A stretch of DNA of 64,000 nt from Glandiceps talaboti (lineage: Eukaryota > Hemichordata > Enteropneusta > Spengelidae), in contig NC_135552.1 in assembly GCF_964340395.1 (NCBI RefSeq), positions 8,395,994 to 8,459,993 on the forward strand. The letters are read 5' to 3'. A model generated the notes under the pieces. The model was not told the origin of the DNA and ran no database searches. It saw only the letters and a list, made by a program, of their open reading frames with translations. A program made the position numbers and the translations under genes. Positions 12,498-22,851 of this stretch are shown here, in pieces (within the stretch, counting starts at the first letter, position 1; each line of letters starts with the position of its first letter).

Positions 12498-13499
12498 CTA
12501 AATAAATCACAACAATCAAAATAAGTGTAAAAACTTTATTATTGTGCGTACAATAACAACCCTTCTGCTTCATGTTTTGTAGCGTTTTGAAATCTATTCA
12601 GTCAGAAACACGAAATTGGTTTATGTTGTTTCTTTACTCCTTTTGCAGGTATAGCTCACTGAAAACACCTGAAAACAAAACCCAATTTGTAGAAGACATG
12701 AAAGAAGCTATTCAAGATGGGTTCATTTGGATGCCTAATTTCTCCTTACCTTGGATAACACCTGCAAGTAAAACAGCCTTCTCTTTGCTGAGAAATAATG
12801 GTTTCAAAATGGTCTTTATGCACCCTGATCATTTCCGAGCAATCGGCAATGTTTGGAAACCTTGGGGAGTTAACGGACGTATATCAACTGGTAAGTTGTA
12901 GTTTATGTTATAATTTATACATGGACACCACTGCTACCACCAAACTAGAAGGAGTAAACAGTTTCAATTCGGCAGTTCTTTACGCCTCGCACATTTTTTG
13001 CCAGGAATTACAAAGACAAAATACAAACATTGATAGCGTGCCTGCTTATTACTCATTAGTAGGATATTAGATCAATATCACTATCGCAGGAATCAAGGAA
13101 GGAAATTAAAACTCTGTTTTACCTTCATTGTTTAGCAGTGATCTGTGGACTTGTCATGCATGCATACACATCAATGAATACTCATGAATTCTAACTGCTT
13201 ATTGCCGTCAGGTAGATGAATATCATTTAATGTACATTCAGTATTTTAATTCTTTTCCCATTTTGTTTTCAGGATTTTACTTCATATCTGTGGCGATAGA
13301 ACTTTGTGATAAAATTCAAGTGTATGGATTTTGGCCTTTCAAACATGGACCTGACAATACGATAGTTCATTATCATTACTACAATGACATTATAAGTACA
13401 TCTAATGCCCATGACCTTTCGTATGAGTTCTTAATGATATTTGAACTTCATCAACTTGGAGTGCTAAAGTTGACAGTTGACCCTTGTAATTATCAATAG
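7150..13499 (+). CDS. ST8SIA-type alpha-2,8-sialyltransferase (5' exon missing)
   Basis: Six exons are seen: 7150-7355, 8180-8321, 9463-9575, 11028-11117, 12649-12890 and 13273-13499, in continuous phase and giving 339 residues. The family (GT29) transfers sialic acid from CMP-sialic acid in the Golgi lumen. Sialylmotif L spans about residues 127-172 (SCSIVGSSGILQGSGCG, then FNVPP and KDAGNKTT). Motif S includes ISTGFYFIS and ends VYGFWPF, a form typical of ST8Sia. Motif III is HYHYYN, motif VS carries H311 and E316, and a Cys lies four residues from the end. The first recognised exon has no initiator ATG at its start and a weak acceptor (tcaaag), so an anchor-encoding exon should lie upstream. 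The first in-frame ATG is near 7258 and would give a protein without an anchor. The exact ST8 subtype and linkage are unknown. Confidence 0.87.
9228..9297. repeat. Dispersed repeat end, copy in sialyltransferase intron
   Basis: The phrase gtgtctgatcgaaaaaat followed by a gctagtgcagc-like end recurs near 37360-37430 and 42150-42225. A reverse-oriented form (gctgcactagctgcaactgg) is at about 41842, and a looser match (gctgcactagtcac) at about 48005. These look like ends of one non-autonomous element family. Class and full length are not resolved. Confidence 0.5.
9747..10518. mobile_element. TWA-flanked MITE, copy A (PIF/Harbinger-like)
   Basis: The left end ggaagccttcaataatta and the right end, whose reverse complement is gggagccttcagtaatt, form inverted repeats of about 28 bases followed by G-rich tracts. 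A TAA lies directly outside both ends (9744-9746 and 10519-10521). The interior of about 0.77 kb has no transposase and carries subterminal words such as gggagggtcactttt. A three-base TWA duplication is known for PIF/Harbinger elements, so a non-autonomous member is the best guess. It lies between sialyltransferase exons 3 and 4. Confidence 0.75.
10267..10342 (-). ncRNA. tRNA-like relic (SINE head?)
   Basis: On the minus strand this 76-base segment starts tccctgt and ends acaggga, a perfect 7-bp end pairing. It contains a good B-box (gagttcgaatccc) and a poor A-box-like stretch. The T-stem is only partly paired and the spacing to the acceptor end is too long, so it is not a functional tRNA. 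It is absent from the matching part of copy B of the same MITE family, which suggests an insertion. Confidence 0.35.
10880..10936 (+). pseudogene. Second decayed copy of the sialylmotif-L exon
   Basis: Only about 90 bases upstream of the real exon at 11028-11117, the segment gatgctagaaataag and accacaatcaatacactca closely matches the exon's gatgctggtaataag and following bases. It has a 6-base insertion and no splice sites. It is a local duplication remnant inside the intron. Confidence 0.6.
11719..11795. repeat. (GT)n / (GCGT)n microsatellite
   Basis: An alternating purine-pyrimidine tract in the intron before sialyltransferase exon 5, with GT, GCGT and CCGT units. Open frames here are artefacts. 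Confidence 0.9.
12452..12495. repeat. (GT)n microsatellite
   Basis: About 22 GT units, roughly 150 bases upstream of the exon at 12649. Confidence 0.95.
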
Positions 13500-13715
13500 A
13501 AAAAAAGCGGATACTATTACCAAATGTATTGAATATATGTTACTATAGACTGTTATATTTCTCCTCTATGTTTTGTTGCATCTACTGCACATTGTTTTGA
13601 ATCAGGATTTTGAATATACATTGATATATCATGTAGGTATGCAAAGGACCTTAGTTTCATACTTTACGAAATCATGTCATGTGAGACTACATTTGATTTC
13701 AATTGAATTTTCATT

Positions 13716-13895
13716 ATGTATGTATGTATGTACGTATGTATGTATGTATTTACGTATGTACGTATGTACGTATGTATGTATGTATGTATGTATGTATGTA
13801 TGTATGGATGGATGGATTGATGGGTGGATATGTGTATGTGTGTATGTATGTATGTATGTATGTATGTATGTATGCATGCATGCATGCATGCATGT

Positions 13896-13935
<40 letters not shown>

Positions 13936-14015
13936 ATGTATGGATGGATGGATGGGTGGATGGATGTATGTATGTATGTATGTATGTATGTATGTATGTA
14001 TGCATGCATGCATGC

Positions 14016-14047
<32 letters not shown>

Positions 14048-14056
14048 GTATGTATT
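13716..14056. repeat. Compound (TATG)n microsatellite
   Basis: About 340 bases of TATG, TGGA, TGCA and TG units lie between the sialyltransferase stop and the left end of the transposon. All frames on both strands stay open because of the tetranucleotide period, so the long ORFs here are not genes. Confidence 0.95.
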
Positions 14057-14196
14057 GAATAACTGACGAAATACGAAATAATGGTGAAACACTAAATAAT
14101 GGTGGAATGGTAATTAATGGTCACATAATTGATGAAAAAATAAATGTTAAATTAAGGTAAACTATTAAATAATGACAATGAAATAATGATGTAATA

Positions 14197-14306
14197 CAGC
14201 GAAGGGCAGCTCGGCGTTGCGATCTCTACGTAGCAGTAGACAAGTTTTATGTCTACACAAACAAAGAAACCCCAGTTATCTCAGGGCTCATTGTTGATTG
14301 TAGCTG
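14197..14306 (+). repeat. Left terminal inverted repeat
   Basis: It begins CAGCGAAGGGCAGCTC and matches the reverse complement of 19524-19633. The first 74 bases have three mismatches (offsets 6, 43 and 64). Similarity is looser to about offset 110, including the shared ttgttgattgtag. Confidence 0.92.
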
Positions 14307-14424
14307 ACACCCCATGGCTTGTAAATCACTATGCAAAAGTTGGCGCTCAGTTTGAATGTCTTGAGTTACAGTGACAGTTACATGTATCACTTCACGTGTA
14401 ACCATTCTCCTACCATCAGTGACC

Positions 14425-15504
14425 ATGTCGATTAATGCGGAAGGAAGACAATATGTATCTGGTAAAGCCTTGAGTGTTGACCTCAGAAACATCATTGTCG
14501 AAGCCATTAATATAGAGGCTGGAGGCAACAAAGTAACGGGTATAGTACCAAGAGGTGTCTACACTAGGATGGGTAAGCGATTCAAAGTAAGTAGGCAGGG
14601 TATTACGAAGATATGGATGCACTATGTCAGCACTGGATCAACAAAGCCAAAAGATAATCATGGCAATCAAGTTAAGAAATTATTGGAAGGGGATATAGTT
14701 TATCTGGAGAGTTTAAAAACTCAGAGACCAGGAATTACTGCCAAGGAAATGAGAACAAAGTTATCTCTTGTGTCACAAACCAGTGTCAGCGAAAGTACAA
14801 TCAAGCGTGCTGTTAGACAACGCTTTACTGGCGGAATATGGACATATAAACGGAACAGAACAGTAGCCAGAGAACGATATACGCTACCAAATCTGCGCTA
14901 CACTCAGGCCTATATAGATTTGCTTTATACAATTGATCCAAGACGACTCAAATTCATGGACGAGTCTGGTTTTAAGACTCCTGGATTGAGCCGCCCGAAC
15001 TACGGACACTCCCTCATCGGAACGAGATCGATTGAAATGATCCGCTATCACCAGAGTCCGAATACGACACTAAATTTGTTGGTTGGTCTTGATGGCATTA
15101 TGCATGCACAGACTATTGCCGGTGCCTCGGATTCTGTCAAGTACTTAGATTTTATTACAGAAAGCGTTGATTCTGTAACAGAGATTGGACAACAAGCACT
15201 ACAACCCGGCGATGTGCTTGTTGTCGACAATTGTCCAACCCACCACAGTGAAGTAGCTCAGGTACTGAATACATGGCTAGCAGCACAAGGTATCGAAGTA
15301 ATTTATACTCCCAAATATTCTCCAGAGTTTAATCCAGCAGAGAACTGCTTCAGTAAAGTAAAACACTGTATCCAGAACGACCCAGTCTTAGCAGAACTGA
15401 CCTATGAAAATATGCCTTTAGCTATATTTTCGGCACTCGACCTCGTGACACCAGGAGACTTGCGTGGGTTTTACCGTCACACGGGTTATTTGAATGTAAA
15501 TTAA
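14425..15504 (+). CDS. DD37E transposase, IS630/Tc1-mariner superfamily
   Basis: A single-exon gene of 359 residues from the ATG at 14425. The frame is open 18 codons further up to a non-ATG codon, but no upstream start is needed. It cuts the element at its ends and joins it to new DNA. The N-terminal third looks like a paired-type helix-turn-helix region (around LSVDLRNIIVEA and VSRQGITKIW). The DDE domain shows the first Asp in KFMDESGF, the second in VVDNCPTHH and the Glu in SPEFNPAEN. There are 37 residues between the second Asp and the Glu, hence DD37E. An AATAAA lies at 15937-15942, about 430 bases after the stop. No frameshift is seen, so it may be active. Confidence 0.92.
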   Translation: MSINAEGRQYVSGKALSVDLRNIIVEAINIEAGGNKVTGIVPRGVYTRMGKRFKVSRQGITKIWMHYVSTGSTKPKDNHGNQVKKLLEGDIVYLESLKTQRPGITAKEMRTKLSLVSQTSVSESTIKRAVRQRFTGGIWTYKRNRTVARERYTLPNLRYTQAYIDLLYTIDPRRLKFMDESGFKTPGLSRPNYGHSLIGTRSIEMIRYHQSPNTTLNLLVGLDGIMHAQTIAGASDSVKYLDFITESVDSVTEIGQQALQPGDVLVVDNCPTHHSEVAQVLNTWLAAQGIEVIYTPKYSPEFNPAENCFSKVKHCIQNDPVLAELTYENMPLAIFSALDLVTPGDLRGFYRHTGYLNVN

Positions 15505-17596
15505 TTCTGTCCTGACTGTTGACTGTCTCTCTTTACGTGTAGATGGATATGTATGAATGATACCACGTTGACATCCAAACTAATTGGAATTTTCATATCG
15601 TTTAGTCTGACTTGCGTTTGTTTTCATCAGTGATTTAACTTTACAAACTTTCCTGTATATTATTTGACAATTTGACAAAATGTTCAACTGCTGTCGTTTA
15701 TAACCTGTTAAATTTATTGAGTATCAAACAAGTTTTTGAATGAAACGAGAACTTAGTGTCAAGTCACTTCCATCTAACGCAATTTTCATGTTGAATATGT
15801 TCTTGCATGTTATAATTGGCGTCAAAATATGCTGATCTACTTCTGACTACTATGGTTTGAGCGATACATCTCTGTATTTTGTACCCCTGCTTGTATCACG
15901 AACACATTCGCCAGATCGCTGTAGGCGTACAGTTCCAATAAAGTTTTACATAATGCAACCATTATTACAAGTAGGCTAGACTCATGATTGTAGTTGAAAC
16001 TGCAGTACAAGTTTAATAAGAGTAAAAGTCTAGGCTACTAGCTATTGTACATGCAGACATTACCTTAATGGTATGTCATTGTAAATGCACAAGTAATCAC
16101 CAGTCATAAATCTTATACCGTTATGATCATTTGATTCCTTCGAAACTTAGTTATTAGGGGTCACTATATTTTTGCATTTACACTGTTACAGCCAGCAATT
16201 CATTGCTACTTGATTGCGTAATAGTGAAACACAAGATACTTCCGATTTTTCCGTATTTCGTCAATAGTCCACCACTGACATTTTGTTATTCACGTGTATC
16301 GTCGTGGACTTACTGAGATCAAATAACTGTAGCTACATGTTTTCAACCAGCACATGACCTCATAATACACTTGATGATGTGGCCTGACAAAAGTAAAGTA
16401 CCGTAGTCATGGTAGTTGCCAGAATTGACACAGCTGGTTTTTAACAGTGAGTAGTTAGTCTTATGTAATTATTCCAAATATTATGCCTGAGGGTAGACTC
16501 TGGAGACATTTTTTATCATAGCTACAACCGTGTGGTCTGAGAAAATCCAACGTCAGAAACAGTGAATTGGATGTGGAACAGTCCTGTTGGCATTCAGGTA
16601 TAATTTGCAATGAAATAAATGCAATGTAACACGATATATAGTACACAGTACATATTTTTTATTTCTGTGAAAAATACACATTGTATTCACAAAACTTGAA
16701 AACTTAAACACACATAACCATGTAAGTATTTGGTGAACATATAGAAAAGAAGGATATATGTATACAAATAAACACACTATTTTACTGTCAAGTACTTTTG
16801 ATTTGCAACATCCTTTTACTCAAGTCAATGGACTAGTAAGAGGTTCTCTCCCTATTCCATTGCAGTATACATGTTTATCAATACTAAAAGACATCAGTTC
16901 ATCAATTAGTAGTAAACAGATATGCATCAGTATTCAGTCAAGAAAAGAATCCACAAGTTTCCTATACACAATATCATCGACTTTGATTTAATATTTGAAC
17001 CCGTCCAATTTATATTAAATTCAAACAATATACCTGCAGTATAGTTTTTGTTGTGAAAACATTGTTTCGATGTTGCACTCGAATTTGTGACTCTTGTAAT
17101 CTATGGGGAAAAAACCTACTAAACAACAGCCAGTAGTTGGCTTTCTAACCCTGTGATGACGTAGGCATGTAGGATCGCTGGATTAGAAAGACTACAAGCT
17201 TCTGGGCAACTAAGCAACAACAAACAAAACCAAATTGAACAGCGAAACAATGGAACTAATTTTCCTGTTACTTCTAGTAATCAACATGGTAAACATGCTT
17301 TCAAAAAAAAACAAGAAACGTAAACCAAAATACAAAAAAGTAACAACACACAACTTATAGCCTTGAAAATATGCGCTCCGATGACTACGAAACATCTCCG
17401 TTAAACTCTCATAGTTCTAGCGGAAATGTGTTGAAGTTATCGAATAGCATATTTCCACAGTGTCAGTGACACATACATGTAACTACATGTATATAACAAA
17501 TTCGTAACTTGTAGGTTTTGCAATGATTGAACAATAATGACATGGGTAACAAGCGTCACTAGATTACATGCATTACAAGCGAATCTTGTGTAAACT
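15505..17596. other. Transposon interior between the two convergent genes
   Basis: About 2.1 kb, AT-rich, with no convincing ORF or repeat. It should contain the 3' UTRs of both transposon genes; AATAAA at 15937 would serve the transposase. Nothing else could be supported. Confidence 0.5.
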
Positions 17597-19162
17597 TCAC
17601 TTGGCATTTGGTGGGGGTGGTGGTAGTGGTATTCTGGGCGGTGACTCAGTTGGTAATGGCGGGGTTTCAGTTACGCTAGTTTCGGTGGAGACGGACGATG
17701 TGAGGGGAGAGGATGGGTCGTTTTGATTGGTAACATATCCACTCCAACTCGAACTCGTTGGTTGCATGACAGTGTGCGTACCCATTTGTGGAAAATAACC
17801 ATAGCTGCTATACATGGACGAGTATGGATGAATAGCGTAAGCATAAGGTGTTCCTGCTCCATAGTAGATTGGTGGTTGATATGTAGACATGACAGACGCT
17901 TGATCGAGACACGCATTTGCTGGTGATGGGACAGTCTTTTCATATGTTGTTGATTCGATGGACTCTTCTGTCATGTCTGTCTCGGTGTTCGATTTGGTAG
18001 CTCGTTGTGATGTTGACGCGTCAGAGGGAAATGTCACTTTATACTTATCATTTGTCTCCAGTAACTCGCGGACTCGATCTTTTGGTTTTACCAGTCCTCG
18101 TCGCTGTTTATACGTTGATATAACCTGTTGAAACTTCGCGCTCTCCCTTTCTAAGTTGTATGGCACTTTGTCATGGTAATGTTTCTTTAGGACGGAGATA
18201 TCGTGGTTCAGCAAATATCGTCTTGGCTGACGCCCTGTTGGAGTGTCGACGAGATACTTGTCTCTATCACTATTAATGAGAGCAGTTTCAATTTTTCTCT
18301 CAAAAGATGATAGAAGAGACGCTGCTAATTCACGTTTGTGAGCTAACTCACTCTCTACTTTCTTCATGTCTTTCTCTATTTCACATCTTCGTTTAGCAAG
18401 CGAACTCAACTGTACTTTCTCTTCTGCATGGGACGGATGGTTTATGTCGCCACATATCTGCGCTGACTGACAAATTGAGTATGGACATTGAGTCTTATTA
18501 TGACCTTCACGAAGGTGGCAGCGGCCACATCTTTTCTTTGTGGTGTCCTGTGTGACATTTGAACTATACTTCTCATTCAGTGCAGCTATGTCCTTCTGTA
18601 CAGCTTTGTATTCACTTTTCAGGTCAGACAGCTCACGCTCCTTATACTCGATATCCAACTGTAACGGTGCCTTATATTCATATTCATCTTCAGTTTTTTT
18701 CACTCGTGCGGGAGTACATGCACTGTGTAGTTCTGACTGGGACGATTCACTATCTTCCTGTGGACGTCCATCCAAAAGTTCAATTTGGCAGTGACTGAAG
18801 TTTAACTTTTTAGGATAGGTTCCAGTTGTTTGGTCTCCTTTACGTTTTCTCACTTCTTGCACTTGTAATGTTGTTGTTGCAGGTGAGCATCCCTCAACCA
18901 CTCCGATGCGTACTCGACGATACTCTGCATTATTGACAGTAACTGCGCACCTAAACAAATCACAGATATCAACACCATTGTCCGAAAGAGTGACAACAAC
19001 TCCATCTTCGTTCTCGTATGTTATCTGAAATTCGGTGAATCCTATGGACGGAATCTGTTCTGTTATCATACGACAAAGTTCTTGATAAGAAACAGAGCTT
19101 TTCAGATATATTTGCCGCGTTTTGTCACGATATGAAACCTGTACTTGGAAAGCGTATACCAT
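17597..19162 (-). CDS. Transposon-borne PB1 / zinc-knuckle / coiled-coil protein
   Basis: A single-exon ORF of 521 residues inside the transposon ends, convergent with the transposase. Residues about 4-89 look like a PB1 domain: a basic patch near YRDKTRQ and an acidic OPCA-like loop at 50-65 (ENEDGVVVTLSDNGVD). A coiled coil at about 172-198 precedes a zinc knuckle C212-x2-C215-x5-H221-x4-C226, followed by C231, C237, H242 and H245. A second coiled coil (about 247-290) leads to KIETALINSDRDKYL. The tail is Ser/Thr/Pro-rich and ends in a proline run. PB1 domains pair with other PB1 domains and zinc knuckles often bind nucleic acid, so it could assemble on transposon DNA or RNA. That role is inferred. 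It could instead be captured cargo. Confidence 0.88.
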   Translation of the reverse strand: MVYAFQVQVSYRDKTRQIYLKSSVSYQELCRMITEQIPSIGFTEFQITYENEDGVVVTLSDNGVDICDLFRCAVTVNNAEYRRVRIGVVEGCSPATTTLQVQEVRKRKGDQTTGTYPKKLNFSHCQIELLDGRPQEDSESSQSELHSACTPARVKKTEDEYEYKAPLQLDIEYKERELSDLKSEYKAVQKDIAALNEKYSSNVTQDTTKKRCGRCHLREGHNKTQCPYSICQSAQICGDINHPSHAEEKVQLSSLAKRRCEIEKDMKKVESELAHKRELAASLLSSFERKIETALINSDRDKYLVDTPTGRQPRRYLLNHDISVLKKHYHDKVPYNLERESAKFQQVISTYKQRRGLVKPKDRVRELLETNDKYKVTFPSDASTSQRATKSNTETDMTEESIESTTYEKTVPSPANACLDQASVMSTYQPPIYYGAGTPYAYAIHPYSSMYSSYGYFPQMGTHTVMQPTSSSWSGYVTNQNDPSSPLTSSVSTETSVTETPPLPTESPPRIPLPPPPPNAK

Positions 19163-19523
19163 TTTGGCAGCCTAAACATAACTCAACACAAGTTGTATTG
19201 TCGTCATGTGCGTGTGCCATGTGAGTGAGATTCCATGGATTTGTCAACGGGGAGTGATGAACTACAAGCTTTTACATGTATTTAATTTGTAATTTGAAGA
19301 TTTCATTCATCTTCAAAAAGATGTCTAAATGCTTGTACTTATTGAGATTAAAGTTAATCCTTGTATTCTGATTAATTGATATGTTTTTATCGTATGTAAG
19401 CATCAATCCCACCTAAATGAATGGTATCAACCGTTGGTGATAAAGTTCATTCCTCGTTGTAAACTGACATGACAGTGTGTGGTTGCAAACCTCATCAGAG
19501 CCAAGATAAACACAGGGGGGTGC

Positions 19524-19633
19524 CAACTACAATCAACAGTGGCCACTGAGAAAACCAATGTTTCTTTGTCTGTGTAGACATAAAACTTGTTTACTGCTAC
19601 GTAGAGATCGCAACGCCGAGCTGCCCTCCGCTG
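19524..19633 (-). repeat. Right terminal inverted repeat
   Basis: The reverse complement begins CAGCGGAGGGCAGCTC and mirrors 14197-14306. The outer 74 bases are nearly identical to the left end and the inner part is more diverged. Confidence 0.92.
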
Positions 19634-20812
19634 AACAGGAATAGAAAAGGTGAGATATATTGAAATGATTTATTTTTTTCGGGATCTCACCCCATATGAC
19701 AGCTGCTACACGATATTGTTTTCATGGCAACAAGTGAGTAGTTACTTGTCTGTGATGGCATAAGACTTTTCATTAAAGTATTGTTGTGCCGACATAATCC
19801 TATTTGTTGTGCCGACATAATCCTATTTGTGTCTCCAGGGATATATATCAGTGTATATCAGGGATGAAAGAATTGCCATCATTCTATATATGAAAACAAT
19901 TCACGGCGATTTCAAGTTTTGTGTTATATTTGTGTCCAGAATCCGTGCCTCATCATAGGCTAAATAGCTTTGACCAAATATAAGAAACTGAGAACGGACG
20001 CATGGTCTGGATGCCAACTGTGGTTTCTAACCACAGTCTGGTCAAAGTCCCTCAATCAGCACAGAAGTTGTTCGTCCAATCAGTGAACCCCAGCTCAGTG
20101 CTATAGTGGCGTAAACAATGTACAAGTAGCATCCTGAGCTGACATGACAACCATATTCGGACATTACAGAACTGTCCAAATAAACACTAACCTTTTGGGG
20201 GACTGTGTTATTGGTTAGAATTTCAGACCACTAAAAATCGTTAGTGGGCTGAGGATTGATTAACAAAGACACTATGTTAATGATTGTGTGGATGGCTGTG
20301 GATGAATTTTAAATTACTAGATGTAGTAGATGTAATGTGTAACATTTCTCGCGGATAGTACGGTCTAAATTGCTTCCGCCGTAGTGTTGAAATGTAGGCA
20401 TACAATGTACTAACATCTCCGTGAACAATGATGGGTATTTCTATTGTCGAAATAAATGTGCACACCAGCGTATTGTAGTAGTCTGTCTACTATCAAACAC
20501 TAACACAGGAGACAAAGTGCCAAATTCAATCCCTTGCAAGAAGTCTATCAGATAAGTCAAACAACATTGCAACGCGTACGTGAAACCGTTCGTGTGACTG
20601 AGTGACTGAGGGCGCTCGGTCGCATAGCAACGAATCGAACTCTAAAATCCGCGATTAGTAGTCGTAAAACTGGTGTCTACTAATCGGGTAACAGGCTCGT
20701 GATAAAATAGAAATATTATCGCTATGTGGCCCTCATATCATCCATTTTAGTATTAAATTCAAAATAAAGACGAACCACTGCAATATAAGGTTGACAAATA
20801 ATGTTTCCATAA
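19634..20812. other. Intergenic, with a 23-bp tandem duplication
   Basis: No exon recognised. The unit starting gttgtgccgacataatcc is present twice back to back (19783-19805 and 19806-19828). A short 8-bp hairpin (ctgtggtt/aaccacag) is near 20022-20040. Confidence 0.6.
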
Positions 20813-21634
20813 GGGAGTCTCCAGTAATTACACGGGGGGGGGGGGTTATGAGTGGTCATTTTTCACATCGGTTCTTGGGGGAGGGTCATATTTTAGAAAA
20901 TAGGAGAGAAGAGAATCACATTTTACTTTGCCTCATTGTATTGTCTAACTTTCCAATAGCAGCATCCCATCGCTGCCACCAGATCTACACCCCGTTACTG
21001 CCACAGTGGTTAGGATTAAGATTGTTGTTATAGGGGTATGAGTAGGGGTAGGAGTAAGAGTAAGGGGAGGGGTACACCAAATCAGTCAAATATCGCCGCT
21101 GACAATCGCATGCAGTGAATCAAATGTCAGTTGTGATGTGGGATGAGTAATGGGTATTACAGGAGCAAAACGGGAACAGTTGGGTAGTATTAGGGAGTAT
21201 ATATGTTGTGGAGATATTGATCTCGGTCCTGACCATGTCATCAGTGATAGCTAGTGTATTCATCTGGTCTTTAGGACTTGTGATCTTAAAGCTCAGCCAT
21301 TGAGATCCAAACACAGATATTGCAGTGCCTTCACACAAATTCACTCTGGTGGTGGTAGTTGAAAATAACCAATGCCTTTAAAACTGTTAGTTTGATGACA
21401 GTAGTGAGATTAAGTCCTTACCACTGATTCTGGGACTCATTTAATATTTCCATTGTCATGGCTGACAACATTTAACTCATGTTTCTGAAATAATCAACCA
21501 GGAGAAGGGTCATGTTTTAGAGAAATGAAATTGAGGGAGAGACATTTTTTAGCACGGTGGAATCGGGGACAAACATATTTTACGAAACAGCCAGGGCCTG
21601 CATTCCCCGCCCCCTTTAATTACTGAAGCCTCCC
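20813..21634. mobile_element. TWA-flanked MITE, copy B
   Basis: It starts gggagtctccagtaatta with a following G-run and ends in the inverted form (taattactgaagcctccc). TAA stands to the left and TTA to the right, compatible with a TWA target with one change. The interior shares gggagggtcatattttaga-like words with copy A. It ends 34 bases before the start codon of the second C1GALT1-like gene, so it may be part of that gene's promoter or 5' UTR. Confidence 0.72.
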
Positions 21635-21668
21635 TTATATTTGATTAGTCCTTACCAGCATATTTACT

Positions 21669-22347
21669 ATGATGCAAACATCGTGTACGGTTGTTCACTT
21701 TTTCCTCAAAAGGACATCAAAGACATTAGTATTTCTATTCGTCTTGTGTGTGACACTAACTATGTATATAGTATTGTTCAATCGCGGGATATCGAATTTT
21801 CTACCACCACGTTTGGTGACATCGGTGGGAATTAATACAACGGTATATTCTCGCAATATTTCCGATCCATCATGGCAGGAACCCGAACTAGAAGATGACA
21901 GTAATGGTCGAAGTGTAGTTAGCATGTCTATATCAAACATAGGTAAGTAACCGTCGGACGTTGGGAATTTTTTAGCATTTCTTCAATTTTTTTTTTTAAT
22001 TTTTTTTTTTTTTTTGGGGGGGGGTGGACAACACATTAAATGTAATGACATTAGCAAGGAGGGGGTATCTGAATTGGTGTTTACATAAAATAACAACAGA
22101 GACTTGCATATGAAAATAAAGAGACAAACATGTAATCACGCCAATACAACTCCTCACCATCTCACAACACATCACCTCTGTAAAAAATTGATGTAAAAGA
22201 ATTACTATGGGGATCCGAATGGGAGGTGTAACGGAATAACTATTCGTACATAAGATCAGAATAATGTATCTCAATAAACGTTTGTACAATACTACATTGT
22301 TTATGTTTGTTTGTTTCTGGGGTTTCATATGCAATTCTTTGTTGTAG

Positions 22348-22415
<68 letters not shown>

Positions 22416-22724
22416 GGGGACGTGTTTATTTGTTGTAAACAGAATCACTAACCAAGCCTTATACTCTGCGTTCCAATACGTGACTCGTACAGTCCTCGGG
22501 TTTCATTCATGTACTATTATAACTAAACGTCGTCGTAATCCTCTAGCCTCTTTACGACAGCGCTTAACAGACGCACCCCCCCCCCACCCCAATCAATCAC
22601 AGTAACTGGTATAAAGCTACTTTTCTATTCAAAGTCATGATACAAAGTCATTGCATTATTAGGTATTTATGTAGTAGCAGCAGTAGTAGTAGTAGTAGTA
22701 GTGGTAGTGGTAGTAGTGGTAGTG

Positions 22725-22800
<76 letters not shown>

Positions 22801-22817
22801 AAGTAGTGGTGGTGGTG

Positions 22818-22851
<34 letters not shown>

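Larger units (their letters stand above)
14197..19633. mobile_element. Two-gene IS630/Tc1-mariner-type DNA transposon
   Basis: The element is bounded by long terminal inverted repeats, both starting CAGCG(A/G)AGGGCAGCTC when read inward. It carries two convergent ORFs: a DD37E transposase on plus and a PB1/zinc-knuckle protein on minus. Left of it stands TA (14195-14196), the target expected for this superfamily; right of it is AA, so the duplication has one changed base or differs. Both ORFs are uninterrupted, and the outermost 74 bases of the ends differ at three positions, so insertion seems recent. About 5.4 kb is long for Tc1-like elements, which usually encode the transposase only. That the minus-strand gene belongs to the element is inferred from its lying inside the repeats. 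Confidence 0.88.

Noticed and set aside
13664-14092. Several 80-160 codon frames on both strands
   Set aside because: All arise from the TATG-type microsatellite and have no non-repeat coding content.
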